The notes under the pieces: model-generated
Told to the model about the DNA's origin: nothing
The model's input: the letters and a program-made list of their open reading frames with translations, nothing else
Databases searched by the model: none
In this document: positions 21,076 to 30,778 of the stretch, piece by piece
How positions within the stretch are numbered: the stretch's first letter is position 1
Layout of the letters: each line of letters starts with the position of its first letter
Translations under genes and position numbers: made by a program
From: Vibrio spartinae
GTDB lineage: Bacteria; Pseudomonadota; Gammaproteobacteria; Enterobacterales; Vibrionaceae
Reading direction: 5' to 3'
Assembly (NCBI RefSeq): GCF_024347135.1
Contig: NZ_AP024907.1
Span: forward strand, 549,001 to 613,000
DNA length: 64,000 nucleotides

Positions 21076-21403
21076 CCTGAGAAAAACCGAATGGCTGCGT
21101 CGGGATGGCGCAGTCGATGATCCCCGCCTCTGGTCTTTTGTCATATTTAACATGAAGAAAAGACTATAGAACAGCTCCGATGAGTCGATATAATGGCTAT
21201 CGTTTGAGCACCAATTTAATCTGCCAGTATGGAGCACCGGAAATATAAAGGTATCTACGCTGTTGTTGATGGCCTTCATAATGTTTGAAGATGAATTTTG
21301 ATATGCTCTTTATGATTGCAATCATAAAAATAATACATAGTGATTTAGTGAGAATGATTGAATTGGAAAAATTAGGAAAATTAGGACTTAGTGGAGACGG
21401 ATC
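21076..21403. other. ygiF-chemoreceptor spacer, 328 bases
   Basis: No gene is seen. The spacer contains a weak stem-loop after ygiF (CTGCG/CGCAG near 21095-21113), a perfect 20-bp palindrome at 21309-21328, and AAATTAGGA repeated in direct orientation just before the chemoreceptor ribosome binding site (GTGGAG). It therefore should hold the chemoreceptor promoter. Confidence 0.6.
21309..21328. promoter_or_regulatory. Perfect 20-bp palindrome upstream of the chemoreceptor gene
   Basis: TTTATGATTG is followed directly by its exact reverse complement. It lies 75 bases upstream of the chemoreceptor ATG, the usual place for an operator. The core is slightly reminiscent of a Fur box, but no known consensus fits well, so the binding protein is unknown. 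Confidence 0.5.
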
Positions 21404-22660
21404 ATGACAAAACTGGCCTTTAAGCCTTGGGAACGAGTAATTACGGATATTCGTCTTGTTCCCAAGATGGTGATGCTGATGGTATTCAGCACGATATTGA
21501 TAGTTGCAAAACAGCTCTGGGATGCCAGTGTATTTTACTCAGCTCTTTTAGATGCCACAAATAATGTTCAGCTTGCACAACATCACTATGAAGCCTATAT
21601 CACACAAGTTGTTTGGCAAACGTTACTGTTAATCATTGTGTTTATTGTACTGTTACTGTTTGCAGCAAGAGTGATGTTAAGACAGACGCAGTATATCAGC
21701 GATTCAATTAAGACCATGGCCAACCGGGATTTATCTGAACCAGTTTTGATGGAATGTAAAGATGAATACGGTGATGTCGCCAGAGAACTTGAGAAAACGC
21801 GTCGTCAATTGCAGGAGATGATTAAACTTCAAATCACCAGCTCTCAGGAGTTATCCGGGCTGACAGAAGTGATGACAATCAGTATGTCCGAGACAAAAGA
21901 CTCTGCACAAGAAGAGTTCAGTGAAATAGATCAGTTAGCGACAGCCATGAGTGAAATGTCTTCTACGGTCCATACGGTTGCTGACCATGCGCAAAGTGCT
22001 TCATCGTTGACTGAAGAGGCCTCCTCTCGCGCTAAAACGGGTCAGGAATTTGTTCAGGGGACCGTCTTGAAAATGCGTGATCTCTCCTCTGATATTTCTG
22101 AATCGGCACAAGCAGTCAATCAGGTTGAGGAACGTGTGGTGGCCATTAGTAGTGTCGTCGGTACGATCCAAAGTATTTCTGAACAGACTAATTTATTGGC
22201 ACTGAATGCTGCGATTGAAGCCGCTCGTGCCGGTGAAGCTGGCCGGGGGTTTGCTGTGGTTGCAGATGAGGTCCGTAATCTTGCTCAGAGAACGCAACAG
22301 GCAACCGTTGAGATTCAGGATATGATTTCTCAGCTGCAAAGCAGTGCGAATTCTGCCGTAGGGCTGATGGAAAAAAGTGTGGTTGAAGCGGCTGACGGTG
22401 TGGAATTGGTCGTGAATGCGGGCAATGAACTGGATGGTATTGTTGAACAAATTCAACAAATCAATGATATGAATTTCCAAATCGCCAGCGCCGCCGGTCA
22501 ACAGAGTGGTGTTGCTGAGGAAATGAATCAGAATCTGACCAATGTCCGTGAGCTGGTAGAAGCTTCAGTCTCCGTGGTCGGTGAGTTGTTGGAAACATCC
22601 GAAATTATGCAGAGCAATGCCGAGGAACTGGATCAGAAGATTACTTCATTCAAAGTATGA
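21404..22660 (+). CDS. Methyl-accepting chemotaxis protein with minimal periplasmic loop
   Basis: Chemoreceptor that signals through CheA/CheW. The 418 residues comprise membrane helix 1 (about 23-40), a short loop of only about 30 residues, membrane helix 2 (about 70-90), a HAMP-like linker (MANRDLSEPVLMECKDEYGDVARELE), methylation helices, and the invariant hairpin tip with EQTNLLALNAAIEAARAGE. The loop is far too short for a normal ligand-binding domain, so sensing may be intramembrane, redox or energy related, or through a partner. It sits between ygiF and glnE. Confidence 0.93.
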   Translation: MTKLAFKPWERVITDIRLVPKMVMLMVFSTILIVAKQLWDASVFYSALLDATNNVQLAQHHYEAYITQVVWQTLLLIIVFIVLLLFAARVMLRQTQYISDSIKTMANRDLSEPVLMECKDEYGDVARELEKTRRQLQEMIKLQITSSQELSGLTEVMTISMSETKDSAQEEFSEIDQLATAMSEMSSTVHTVADHAQSASSLTEEASSRAKTGQEFVQGTVLKMRDLSSDISESAQAVNQVEERVVAISSVVGTIQSISEQTNLLALNAAIEAARAGEAGRGFAVVADEVRNLAQRTQQATVEIQDMISQLQSSANSAVGLMEKSVVEAADGVELVVNAGNELDGIVEQIQQINDMNFQIASAAGQQSGVAEEMNQNLTNVRELVEASVSVVGELLETSEIMQSNAEELDQKITSFKV

Positions 22661-22824
22661 TCCTGTTGTGAAACTGTAAGCGCTCACTGAGAGGCTGTTG
22701 AACTTTCGTGGTTTAATCACGTTAGGGCAATCCCTTCAAGTGGGCGTTTTTTTTGCCATCATTTTTTCAAGCGGGCTGTTTCTAATCACCAGTTTTGTGG
22801 GGCACCAATCATAAGAGGCTGCGA

Positions 22825-25671
22825 ATGCAATTACCATCCGAACTTCAAGCACTATCCGATTTTAACTATCAGCAGTTGACGGAAAAACATCCGGTGATCT
22901 TATCTTGGTCTTCACCGCTGACCGAACAACTGAAATATGTGTTGGGATTGAGTGACTTCCTTTATGAAGCGTTAATGCGTGACGCGCAATTGTGTGAGCT
23001 CTTTCCGTGTATGATTGAGTGTCAATCCCGGGCTGATAGTTACCGGCAGCAGTTACAACAACAGCTAGTCGCAGAACCGGATGAAGCCGCGGGGGAATAT
23101 ATACTTCGTGCGCAGAGGAATCGGGAAATGTTTTACATTGCTTGGCGCGATTTTCTGGCTGACTGGTCACTTGAAGAGAGTTTGCAGCACCTCTCTGAAT
23201 TAGCGGAAGCACTGATCTTTGAAACATATCAATGGCAATACACTCTTTGCTGCAAGCTTTGGGGAACACCGGTCAATCAAGCAGGAGAGACCCAGCCGAT
23301 GTTAATTATCGGCATGGGGAAACTGGGTGGTGGTGAACTGAATTTTTCATCCGATATCGATTTGATTTTTGCCTACCCGGATAACGGTGAAACACACGGG
23401 GTGCGAAAAAGTATTGCGAATGCCCAATTTTTTACACGACTGGGACAAAGAATTATTAAAAGTCTTGATCAGCAGACCGCCGATGGTTTTTGTTACCGCG
23501 TTGATATGCGACTCAGACCTTTTGGCGATAGCGGCCCGCTGGTGATGAGTTTTGCAGCATTAGAAGACTATTATCAGGAACAGGGAAGAGACTGGGAGCG
23601 CTATGCGATGGTGAAAGCACGCGTGATGGGGCGCGAAATGTATGCGTGCTATCAGGCGCTGAGACAGATGCTACGTCCTTTCGTGTTTCGTCGTTACATT
23701 GATTTCAGTGCGATTCAATCGCTGCGCCGGATGAAGTCGATGATTCAAAGCGAAGTCCGTCGGCGGGGATTGGTGAATAATATTAAACTCGGTGCGGGTG
23801 GCATTCGGGAAATCGAGTTCATTGTCCAATCATTTCAGCTGATCCGGGGAGGGCGCGAACCCGGGCTACGAAAACGCGGCTTATTAGAAACGCTGGACGC
23901 CATTCTGACGTTAGGGCTGCTTGGTGAGAGCGAAGTAACTTCGCTGCAACAGGCCTATTTATTTTTAAGACGCGTGGAAAATCTACTTCAAGCCTTGGCG
24001 GATAAGCAGACGCAGACTTTACCTGACGATTCATGTTCCCAGCAGCGTCTAGTGATTGCTTTAGGGATGGATAGTTGGGAGGCACTCTTGCAGAATATTC
24101 AGGCGCATATGAATCATGTGCATCAAATTTTCAGAGATTTGATCGGTGATGAAGACGATAGCGAAGAAACACCGGTTGAGCCGGTGTATCAAGAGCTTTG
24201 GGATATGGCGAATAAACCGGAAGTCGTCGCCGATATTGTCCAAAAAGATCTCGCCTTAACGGCTGAAAGCAACGTGGCGGATGTGCTGCTGCAATTTAAA
24301 ACCGAATTGGCTAAAAAAACCTTAGGACCTCGCGGCCGGGAAGTGATGAATCATTTAATGCCGAAAGTGTTTCAGGCCATTTTTCGTCACCCTGACGCTC
24401 AGTTTGGTTTTCCCCGGGTTTTGTATCTGTTACAACGGATTGCCACCCGAACCACCTATCTGGAATTGCTTGATGAGCATCCCGCTGCATTGATGCGATT
24501 AACTCGCTTATGTACCGCGAGTCCGATGATTTCTGAACAGTTGGCTCGTTATCCCATTTTGCTCGACGAATTACTCGATCCCCATCAGCTTTATCATCCT
24601 ATTCCACTGGATCAATATCGCGTGGAACTACGAGATTTTTTAGCCCGTATTCCTCAGGATGATATGGAGCAGCAAATGGAAGGACTGCGTCAGTTTAAGC
24701 AGATCTGTCTGCTACGCATTGCCGCAGCCGATATTGCGGACGTGATGCCGGTGATGAAAGTGAGTGATCACCTCACTTATTTGGCTGAGGCGATTGTTGA
24801 AGCCGTTGTTCATCAGGCATGGGAACAGTTAAAAGAGAAATATGGTGAGCCGACGCATCTGAATCAGCGTGATGGCAAAGGGTTTGCGGTGATTGGGTAT
24901 GGTAAAGTTGGTGGCTGGGAGTTGGGTTATAACTCCGATCTGGATTTGGTTTTTCTTCATGACTGCCCGGCGAATATTAATACCGATGGTCACAAAGAAA
25001 TTGATGGTCGCCAGTTTTATTTACGTCTGGCACAACGCATCATTCATATTTTCTCGGTGCGAACCGCTTCCGGTATTTTATATGAGGTTGATATGCGCCT
25101 CAGACCCTCAGGCGCCTCAGGGTTATTAGTGGCACCGGTCAACGCTTTTGCCGAATATCAGCATCAGGAAGCGTGGACATGGGAGCATCAGGCACTTGTT
25201 CGGGCGCGCATGATTTATGGCGATGAACCATTGGCGGAGGCATTTGTGCAAACGCGTCATCAGGTGTTAAGTCTTGTCAGAGATGAAGCCGTCCTGAAAC
25301 GAGACGTGGTTGAGATGCGAGAGAAAATGCGTCAGCACCTCTCAGAGAAAAAAGCAGGCCGTTTTATGCTTAAACAGGATCGAGGCGGTATCACGGATAT
25401 TGAATTTTTAGCGCAGTATCTGGTGCTTTGCTATAGCAGTCAATATCCGGAGCTGACGCGGTGGTCGGATAATGTCAGAATTTTCGAGTCATTGATGATG
25501 GCCGGGATAATGTCATCGGAGCAGATGCAAGCACTCATTGAGGCTTATACCACAATGAGAGACCGAATCCATCATCGTAATTTGCTGAATCTGGATGCGG
25601 ACGTGAGTCAGGATAAACTCTCGACAGAACGTGAAGTGGTGATTCAGACCTGGCAACAGTGGCTGGGATAA
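22825..25671 (+). CDS. glnE: Bifunctional glutamine synthetase adenylyltransferase/deadenylase
   Basis: GlnE adds and removes AMP on glutamine synthetase under control of PII, tuning nitrogen assimilation. The 948-residue protein has two nucleotidyltransferase domains: the N-terminal deadenylylase with GMGKLGGGELNFSSDIDL and the C-terminal adenylylase with GYGKVGGWELGYNSDLDL. The ATG at 22825 is chosen because AGAGG lies 7 bases upstream and MQLPSELQ matches a normal N-terminus; a GTG 30 bases upstream is rejected. hldE follows, as in E. coli. Confidence 0.97.
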   Translation: MQLPSELQALSDFNYQQLTEKHPVILSWSSPLTEQLKYVLGLSDFLYEALMRDAQLCELFPCMIECQSRADSYRQQLQQQLVAEPDEAAGEYILRAQRNREMFYIAWRDFLADWSLEESLQHLSELAEALIFETYQWQYTLCCKLWGTPVNQAGETQPMLIIGMGKLGGGELNFSSDIDLIFAYPDNGETHGVRKSIANAQFFTRLGQRIIKSLDQQTADGFCYRVDMRLRPFGDSGPLVMSFAALEDYYQEQGRDWERYAMVKARVMGREMYACYQALRQMLRPFVFRRYIDFSAIQSLRRMKSMIQSEVRRRGLVNNIKLGAGGIREIEFIVQSFQLIRGGREPGLRKRGLLETLDAILTLGLLGESEVTSLQQAYLFLRRVENLLQALADKQTQTLPDDSCSQQRLVIALGMDSWEALLQNIQAHMNHVHQIFRDLIGDEDDSEETPVEPVYQELWDMANKPEVVADIVQKDLALTAESNVADVLLQFKTELAKKTLGPRGREVMNHLMPKVFQAIFRHPDAQFGFPRVLYLLQRIATRTTYLELLDEHPAALMRLTRLCTASPMISEQLARYPILLDELLDPHQLYHPIPLDQYRVELRDFLARIPQDDMEQQMEGLRQFKQICLLRIAAADIADVMPVMKVSDHLTYLAEAIVEAVVHQAWEQLKEKYGEPTHLNQRDGKGFAVIGYGKVGGWELGYNSDLDLVFLHDCPANINTDGHKEIDGRQFYLRLAQRIIHIFSVRTASGILYEVDMRLRPSGASGLLVAPVNAFAEYQHQEAWTWEHQALVRARMIYGDEPLAEAFVQTRHQVLSLVRDEAVLKRDVVEMREKMRQHLSEKKAGRFMLKQDRGGITDIEFLAQYLVLCYSSQYPELTRWSDNVRIFESLMMAGIMSSEQMQALIEAYTTMRDRIHHRNLLNLDADVSQDKLSTEREVVIQTWQQWLG

Positions 25672-25748
25672 TATCTCGGAGCGTGGTTATTCAGCCTGTG
25701 ATAGGGCTGTGATAAACTCTGAACAAATCGAAAAACTGGAGATTTCTA

Positions 25749-27179
25749 ATGAAGCCAATTCTACCTGACTATAACCAAGCAGGTGTTTTAATTGTTGGTG
25801 ATGTGATGTTGGATCGTTACTGGTATGGTCCGACCGGGCGAATTTCACCGGAAGCCCCGGTACCGGTTGTGAAAGTCGAACACAATGAGGAACGTCCGGG
25901 TGGGGCAGCAAACGTTGCTATGAATATTGCATCGCTTGGCGGTCAGGCGCATATCGTCGGATTAACCGGCCAAGACGAGCCTGCCGCAGTTTTGGAAGAA
26001 AAGCTGACTTCATTAAATGTTCATTGTCACTTTGTGGCTTTACCGTCTTATCCGACGATTACCAAGTTACGTGTCTTAAGTCGTGGTCAACAGTTAATCC
26101 GTCTTGATTTTGAAGATAAATTCGAGAATATCGACCCTGAGCTGGTACTGTCCAAGATGGAAAGCTCTCTCCCTCGGGTGCGCTCTGTTATCCTGTCTGA
26201 TTACGCCAAAGGTGCACTGGAGCATGTGCAGCAGTTTATTCAGAAAGCGAAACAGTTCGGTGTGCCTGTCTTTATTGATCCGAAAGGCGCCGATTTCGAA
26301 CGCTATCGTGGGGCGACTCTGCTCACCCCGAATATGGCTGAGTTTGAGATGGTTGTCGGTAAAGTTCATTCAGACGATGAGCTGGTTGCTAAAGGGTTTG
26401 CATTGATAGAGCAATACGAATTCGATGCATTGTTAGTGACGCGCAGTGAGCATGGAATGACCTTGCTACGTCGTGATCATGAACCGTTTCATTTACCGAC
26501 ACTGGCGAAGGAAGTTTATGATGTGACGGGGGCCGGAGATACGGTGATTTCTGTTCTGGCAGCTTCGGTTGCCGCTGGCAAACCGTTGGACGAAGCCTGT
26601 GCGTTGGCAAATGCAGCCGCCGGGATCGTCGTTGGCAAAGTCGGGACATCAACGGTATCGACGATTGAATTGGCGGAAGCGATTCATGGTAGTCAGGACA
26701 CCGATTTCGGGGTTGTGAGTGAGAAAACGCTGATTGAAGTTGTCAAAAAAGCACAGGCTCGTGGTGAGAAAGTCGTTATGACCAATGGGTGTTTCGATAT
26801 TCTTCATGCCGGACACGTTTCTTATCTCAATCATGCGGCACAACTGGGAGATCGTCTGATTGTTGCTGTGAATACCGATGAGTCGGTGAAGCGGTTGAAA
26901 GGGCCCGGTCGTCCGGTCAACCCGACGGATCGTCGGATGGCGGTTCTGGCTGGATTGGGTGCGGTCGATTGGGTTGTCCCATTCAGCGAAGATACCCCGC
27001 AACGTGTGATTGCGACCATATTGCCCGATCTCTTGGTCAAAGGTGGCGATTATCGTCCTGAAGAGATTGCGGGTGGTCAGGAAGTGATTGCTGCTGGTGG
27101 CGAAGTGCGAGTGCTGAACTTTGAAGATGGCTGCTCGACCTCTGAAATTATTGAAGCAATTAAAGGTGGTCGTGGCTAA
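25749..27179 (+). CDS. hldE: Bifunctional heptose 7-phosphate kinase/heptose 1-phosphate adenylyltransferase
   Basis: HldE (RfaE) makes ADP-D-glycero-beta-D-manno-heptose for the lipopolysaccharide inner core. The N-terminal half (about 1-318) is a ribokinase-like kinase with [17 protein letters not shown] and the catalytic [11 protein letters not shown] loop. The C-terminal half (about 340-476) is a cytidylyltransferase-like adenylyltransferase with [16 protein letters not shown]. Total length of 476 residues is typical. It follows glnE and ends at a shared terminator with tolC. Confidence 0.98.
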   Translation: MKPILPDYNQAGVLIVGDVMLDRYWYGPTGRISPEAPVPVVKVEHNEERPGGAANVAMNIASLGGQAHIVGLTGQDEPAAVLEEKLTSLNVHCHFVALPSYPTITKLRVLSRGQQLIRLDFEDKFENIDPELVLSKMESSLPRVRSVILSDYAKGALEHVQQFIQKAKQFGVPVFIDPKGADFERYRGATLLTPNMAEFEMVVGKVHSDDELVAKGFALIEQYEFDALLVTRSEHGMTLLRRDHEPFHLPTLAKEVYDVTGAGDTVISVLAASVAAGKPLDEACALANAAAGIVVGKVGTSTVSTIELAEAIHGSQDTDFGVVSEKTLIEVVKKAQARGEKVVMTNGCFDILHAGHVSYLNHAAQLGDRLIVAVNTDESVKRLKGPGRPVNPTDRRMAVLAGLGAVDWVVPFSEDTPQRVIATILPDLLVKGGDYRPEEIAGGQEVIAAGGEVRVLNFEDGCSTSEIIEAIKGGRG

Positions 27180-27206
27180 TGCCTCTATAAGCAATTGCAT
27201 TCAAAT

Positions 27207-27234
27207 AAAAAAGCCAGCAAATTGCTGGCTTTTT
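27207..27234. terminator. Bidirectional terminator between hldE and tolC
   Basis: AAAAGCCAGC-AAATT-GCTGGCTTTT, with A-run before and T-run after, located between convergent genes. Confidence 0.9.
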
Positions 27235-27286
27235 GGTCAATCATCACTGGTTGTCTGACGTACCCTGAATGATTTCAGAGCGATAT

Positions 27287-28594
27287 TTATTTCAGACCTG
27301 CATTGATAGCGAGAATATCTTGCTCGTTTAGCGTTCCAACCGACTGTTTTAACTGAAGTACATTCAGGATGTAGTCATAACGCGCATCCGACAGGTTTCT
27401 GTTGGCATCATAGAGGCGACGGGTTGAATCCAAGACATCTACGATGGTCCGAGTTCCAACATCAAAACCAGCTTCAGTGGCTTGCAGTGCCGATTTTGCC
27501 GATACGACTGCTTGTTGGTAAGCCCGGATGGCTCCGATGGAAGCATTGATGTTGTTATTGTATGCACGAACGTTTTTAACGACGCTACGATAACTGGCTT
27601 CAAGATCTTCACTGGCTTGCGTTAAACCATATTCCGCCTGCTTAGTCTCCGCAGTAATTTTACCACCGGTATAAAGCGGAACGGAAAGGTTCACACCCAC
27701 ACTGACATTATTGATCGGATCGAAAGCGTCATAATTCGCATTGGATTGCTCATATTCATGCTTGGTACTATAACCGGCATCCAGACTTAGGCTGGGTAAA
27801 TGCCCGGAACTGGCTAAAGCAATTTTTTCACGCGCAATATCTTGCGAGATTCTGGCCGTCAAAAGCGATAAATTCTTCTTCTGGGCTTCATTCACCAGCT
27901 CAGTCATCGTTTGGTCCATTTTACTGGCAGAGAAACGCTCGGTATCCAATGAGCTGAGTTGGTGAGGTTCCTGACCGGTAATTTCCCGAATGGCTTCGTA
28001 ACTGTTGGTCAGGCTATTTTCAGCTAAGACTTCATCAGCCAGAACACTATCGTATTGTGCCTGAGCATCGTGGACATCGGTAATCGCAGATAAACCGACT
28101 TCAAAACGTTGTTTGGTCTGTTCCAGTTGGCGAGCAACCGCATTTTTTTCGGCACGCACAAAAGCAAGGTTATCTTTGGCTCTCAGCACTTCAAAGTAGG
28201 CTTGAGCGACACGTAAAATGAGGTTCTGCTGTGTTTGTGCATATTGAGAATCGACTTGGCGTGCTGATTTCTCAGCGATTCCCAGATTCAGCCAGCTGTT
28301 TCGGTCATACAGCGCTTGAGATAACGTCACACCCGCAGACCATTGCTTGCTGTCTGCAACGTCTTTATTACTACTGATAATGTTGTAACCTGTTGACAGG
28401 TTAATTTGTGGTAATAGTTCTCCCCGAGTTGACTTTATTGCTTCATAGGCTGAGTCTCGTTGTGCCGCAGCGCTAAGCAACTGGGGGTCATTTTGTTTGG
28501 CTTGGTCATAGATGTCCGCAAGGGTATCTGCCCAAACGATGGGGGACAGACTTCCCAGGGTGATACTGACGCATAGTGGGAGCAGTTTTTTCAT
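27287..28594 (-). CDS. tolC: Outer membrane channel protein TolC
   Basis: TolC forms the trimeric outer-membrane exit duct for tripartite efflux pumps and type I secretion. The 435-residue precursor begins with a signal peptide (KKLLPLCVSITLGSLSPIVWA) and contains the two tandem outer-membrane-efflux repeats, each with long helices and short beta segments (for example AGVTLSQALYDRN and VGVNLSVPLYTGG). It is slightly shorter than E. coli TolC (493 residues), lacking the extended C-terminus, as in other vibrios. It is transcribed divergently from nudF, as in E. coli. Confidence 0.96.
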   Translation of the reverse strand: MKKLLPLCVSITLGSLSPIVWADTLADIYDQAKQNDPQLLSAAAQRDSAYEAIKSTRGELLPQINLSTGYNIISSNKDVADSKQWSAGVTLSQALYDRNSWLNLGIAEKSARQVDSQYAQTQQNLILRVAQAYFEVLRAKDNLAFVRAEKNAVARQLEQTKQRFEVGLSAITDVHDAQAQYDSVLADEVLAENSLTNSYEAIREITGQEPHQLSSLDTERFSASKMDQTMTELVNEAQKKNLSLLTARISQDIAREKIALASSGHLPSLSLDAGYSTKHEYEQSNANYDAFDPINNVSVGVNLSVPLYTGGKITAETKQAEYGLTQASEDLEASYRSVVKNVRAYNNNINASIGAIRAYQQAVVSAKSALQATEAGFDVGTRTIVDVLDSTRRLYDANRNLSDARYDYILNVLQLKQSVGTLNEQDILAINAGLK

Positions 28595-28827
28595 TCTTCC
28601 TATTCCTGCAATATTGTCATGAGAGATTGCGCTCGATAGTTTAACTTAAATTTGCTAAGAAGTGCTCAGGGAGTTTGTCATTTTTCTGGTTAATTATCCA
28701 TCTGTATAGTAAACAAATTACTTAATTTAACTATTTTAGTAATTTTTATATAAAAAATTGAGCTGCATCCTTGGTGAGTAAACTCTTACATGGTTAAATT
28801 TAAAGATTCAAATGGAGAATAGAAAGA

Positions 28828-29457
28828 ATGCGATCATCACGAAAAGAGCCGACACAATTTTCTGCTCAAGATTTGCAGGTTGTCAAAAAAGAGACACTTT
28901 TTAACGGCTTCTTCAAAATGGTAAAGTATTATTTCAAATATAGGCAGTTTGAAGGTGGCTGGAGTCGGGTTGTTGAACGGGAAATGTTTGTGCGGGGGCG
29001 TGCTGCCGCAGTGCTTCCTTATGATCCGGTGCTTGATCAGGTTGTCTTAATTGAGCAAATCCGTGTTGGCGCGCTTGAAAACCAGCATCCATGGCAGTTT
29101 GAAGTCGTTGCCGGGATTGTTGAAGCGGGTGAATCTTCGGAAGACGTGGTTCGTCGCGAAGCTGTCGAAGAAGCCGGCCTCAACCTCGAACAGATTGTTC
29201 CGGTGACGTCATACTATCCTTCATCTGGCGGATGCAATGAGATGATTGATGTCTATGTTGGTGAAGTGGACGCCGCTAAAGCGCATGGGGTTCATGGGCT
29301 GGACGGGGAAGATGAGGATATTCGTGTTCATGTGTTAAGTCGGGAAGAGGCTTATCACTGGGTGAAAACGGGTAAGATTGAAAATGGGGCCTCCATTATC
29401 GCGTTACAATGGTTGGCGTTAAATTGGGAAGAACTGAAGACACAATGGCAAAAGTAG
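28828..29457 (+). CDS. nudF: ADP-ribose pyrophosphatase
   Basis: Nudix hydrolase that cleaves ADP-ribose to AMP and ribose 5-phosphate. The Nudix box is complete: GIVEAGESSEDVVRREAVEE followed by AGL, fitting Gx5Ex7REUxEExGU. The 209-residue length and the FRYRQF-like N-terminal beta domain with later YPSSGGCNE fit the NudF (YqiK/TrgB-like) subgroup. It is the first gene of the nudF-yqiB-cpdA-yqiA-parE set shared with E. coli. Its 3' end overlaps yqiB. Confidence 0.95.
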   Translation: MRSSRKEPTQFSAQDLQVVKKETLFNGFFKMVKYYFKYRQFEGGWSRVVEREMFVRGRAAAVLPYDPVLDQVVLIEQIRVGALENQHPWQFEVVAGIVEAGESSEDVVRREAVEEAGLNLEQIVPVTSYYPSSGGCNEMIDVYVGEVDAAKAHGVHGLDGEDEDIRVHVLSREEAYHWVKTGKIENGASIIALQWLALNWEELKTQWQK

Positions 29458-29903
29458 CAATGAAAAAGCCGTATCACGTTGACTTGCCGGAATTGATGCG
29501 GGTTTATGAAACAAACTATGCAAAATTGAATGCGTTGTTGCCATCAATGCACAGTGCTGAGGATGTGCGTTGTTACCAAGCCTTGCGTATGAATTATCAA
29601 CTCGAAGTCATGGAAGTGACCAGATATACGACATTGGTCAAGATATGTCAGAGTGATGATGTGGCTGTATTTCCCCTACCGACCATGTCTGTCAGGTTAT
29701 ATCATGATGCGCGTGTTGCCGAGGTATGCAGTGCTGAACAGGTACACCGATTAAAGCCTCGTTACGATTATCCGAACGATAGCATGGTACAAAAAGATGA
29801 AAAGGCTCAGACCAACCGTTTTTTGGGGGATTGGCTGACCTTTTGTTTAAAGCATGGTATTACTCGTGCACCGATTAATATCCGGGATCGATCATCTTCA
29901 TAA
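29445..29903 (+). CDS. yqiB: DUF1249 family protein YqiB
   Basis: Conserved cytosolic protein of unknown biochemical role (DUF1249), always found between nudF and cpdA in enterobacteria and vibrios. The family core is visible from KPYHVDLPELMRVYETNYAKL to NRFLGDWLTFCLKHG. I use the ATG at 29445 (152 residues), which overlaps the nudF stop by 13 bases. A second ATG at 29460 is also possible; an upstream start at 29409 lies well inside nudF and is less likely. Confidence 0.9.
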   Translation: MAKVAMKKPYHVDLPELMRVYETNYAKLNALLPSMHSAEDVRCYQALRMNYQLEVMEVTRYTTLVKICQSDDVAVFPLPTMSVRLYHDARVAEVCSAEQVHRLKPRYDYPNDSMVQKDEKAQTNRFLGDWLTFCLKHGITRAPINIRDRSSS

Positions 29904-29915
29904 GGTTAAGTAGAT

Positions 29916-30737
29916 TTGGACGTATCGTTTTACACCGAACATCTTGATAGTATAAAACTGCTTCAGATGACCGATACTCATTTGTTTGCTTCTGATGAGG
30001 GCAGTCTGCTCAGCGTCAATACGGCAAATAGTTTTAAAGCGGTCGTGCAAGAAGTTATCGCGAGGAATGTCGATTATCAGCTCATTCTGGCGACTGGTGA
30101 TATCTCTCAGGATCATTCTCAAGCATCTTACCAGTTGTTTGTTGACAGCATTGAGCCGTTACAGAAGCCTTGTTTGTGCCTGCCGGGAAATCATGATGAG
30201 CAGCACGCAATGAAAACCATTCTGGCGAATTCTCAAATCACCCAGCCGAGACATGTAACGGTGGGGGCCCACTGGCAGATGATTTTGCTTGATTCACAGG
30301 TCTCCGGAGTGCCCTATGGTTACATCAGCCCGGAGCAGCTCCAACAGATGGATGACATGTTACGTGAGACGCAAGCAAAACATACGCTTATCTTACTCCA
30401 TCATCACCCGCTGTTAGTCGGCAGTCGTTGGTTGGATCAACATACGCTGAAAAATAGCGATTCATTCTGGGAGATTCTGTTGAAATACCCTCACGTTAAA
30501 GGTGTAGTATGTGGTCATGTTCATCAGGTGATGGAACGCGATTATCATGGGATTCAGGTGATGTCGACGCCTTCAACTTGTGTTCAGTTTAAACCGCACA
30601 CTGATGAATTTGCGCTGGATCTGGTCTCTCCCGGCTGGCGTGAGCTGGAACTTCATCCTGACGGACAACTGACGACACAGGTTGGTCGTGTGAAGCAAGG
30701 TCTTTTCTTACCTGATTTCTCAGCAAACGGATACTGA
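29916..30737 (+). CDS. cpdA: 3',5'-cyclic-AMP phosphodiesterase
   Basis: CpdA hydrolyses cAMP and so damps CRP signalling. It is a class III phosphodiesterase of the calcineurin-like metallophosphoesterase fold, and all metal-binding motifs are seen in order: QMTDTHLF, TGDISQDH, GNHDE, LHHHP, CGHVHQ. The start is a TTG at 29916 preceded by AAGG. The first in-frame ATG falls inside the first metal motif region (QMTDTH), so it cannot be the true start. Length 273 residues is normal. Confidence 0.95.
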   Translation: MDVSFYTEHLDSIKLLQMTDTHLFASDEGSLLSVNTANSFKAVVQEVIARNVDYQLILATGDISQDHSQASYQLFVDSIEPLQKPCLCLPGNHDEQHAMKTILANSQITQPRHVTVGAHWQMILLDSQVSGVPYGYISPEQLQQMDDMLRETQAKHTLILLHHHPLLVGSRWLDQHTLKNSDSFWEILLKYPHVKGVVCGHVHQVMERDYHGIQVMSTPSTCVQFKPHTDEFALDLVSPGWRELELHPDGQLTTQVGRVKQGLFLPDFSANGY

Positions 30738-30778
30738 TAACAGCGAATGACTTACGTGAACAGAAGATGAGGCAATCC

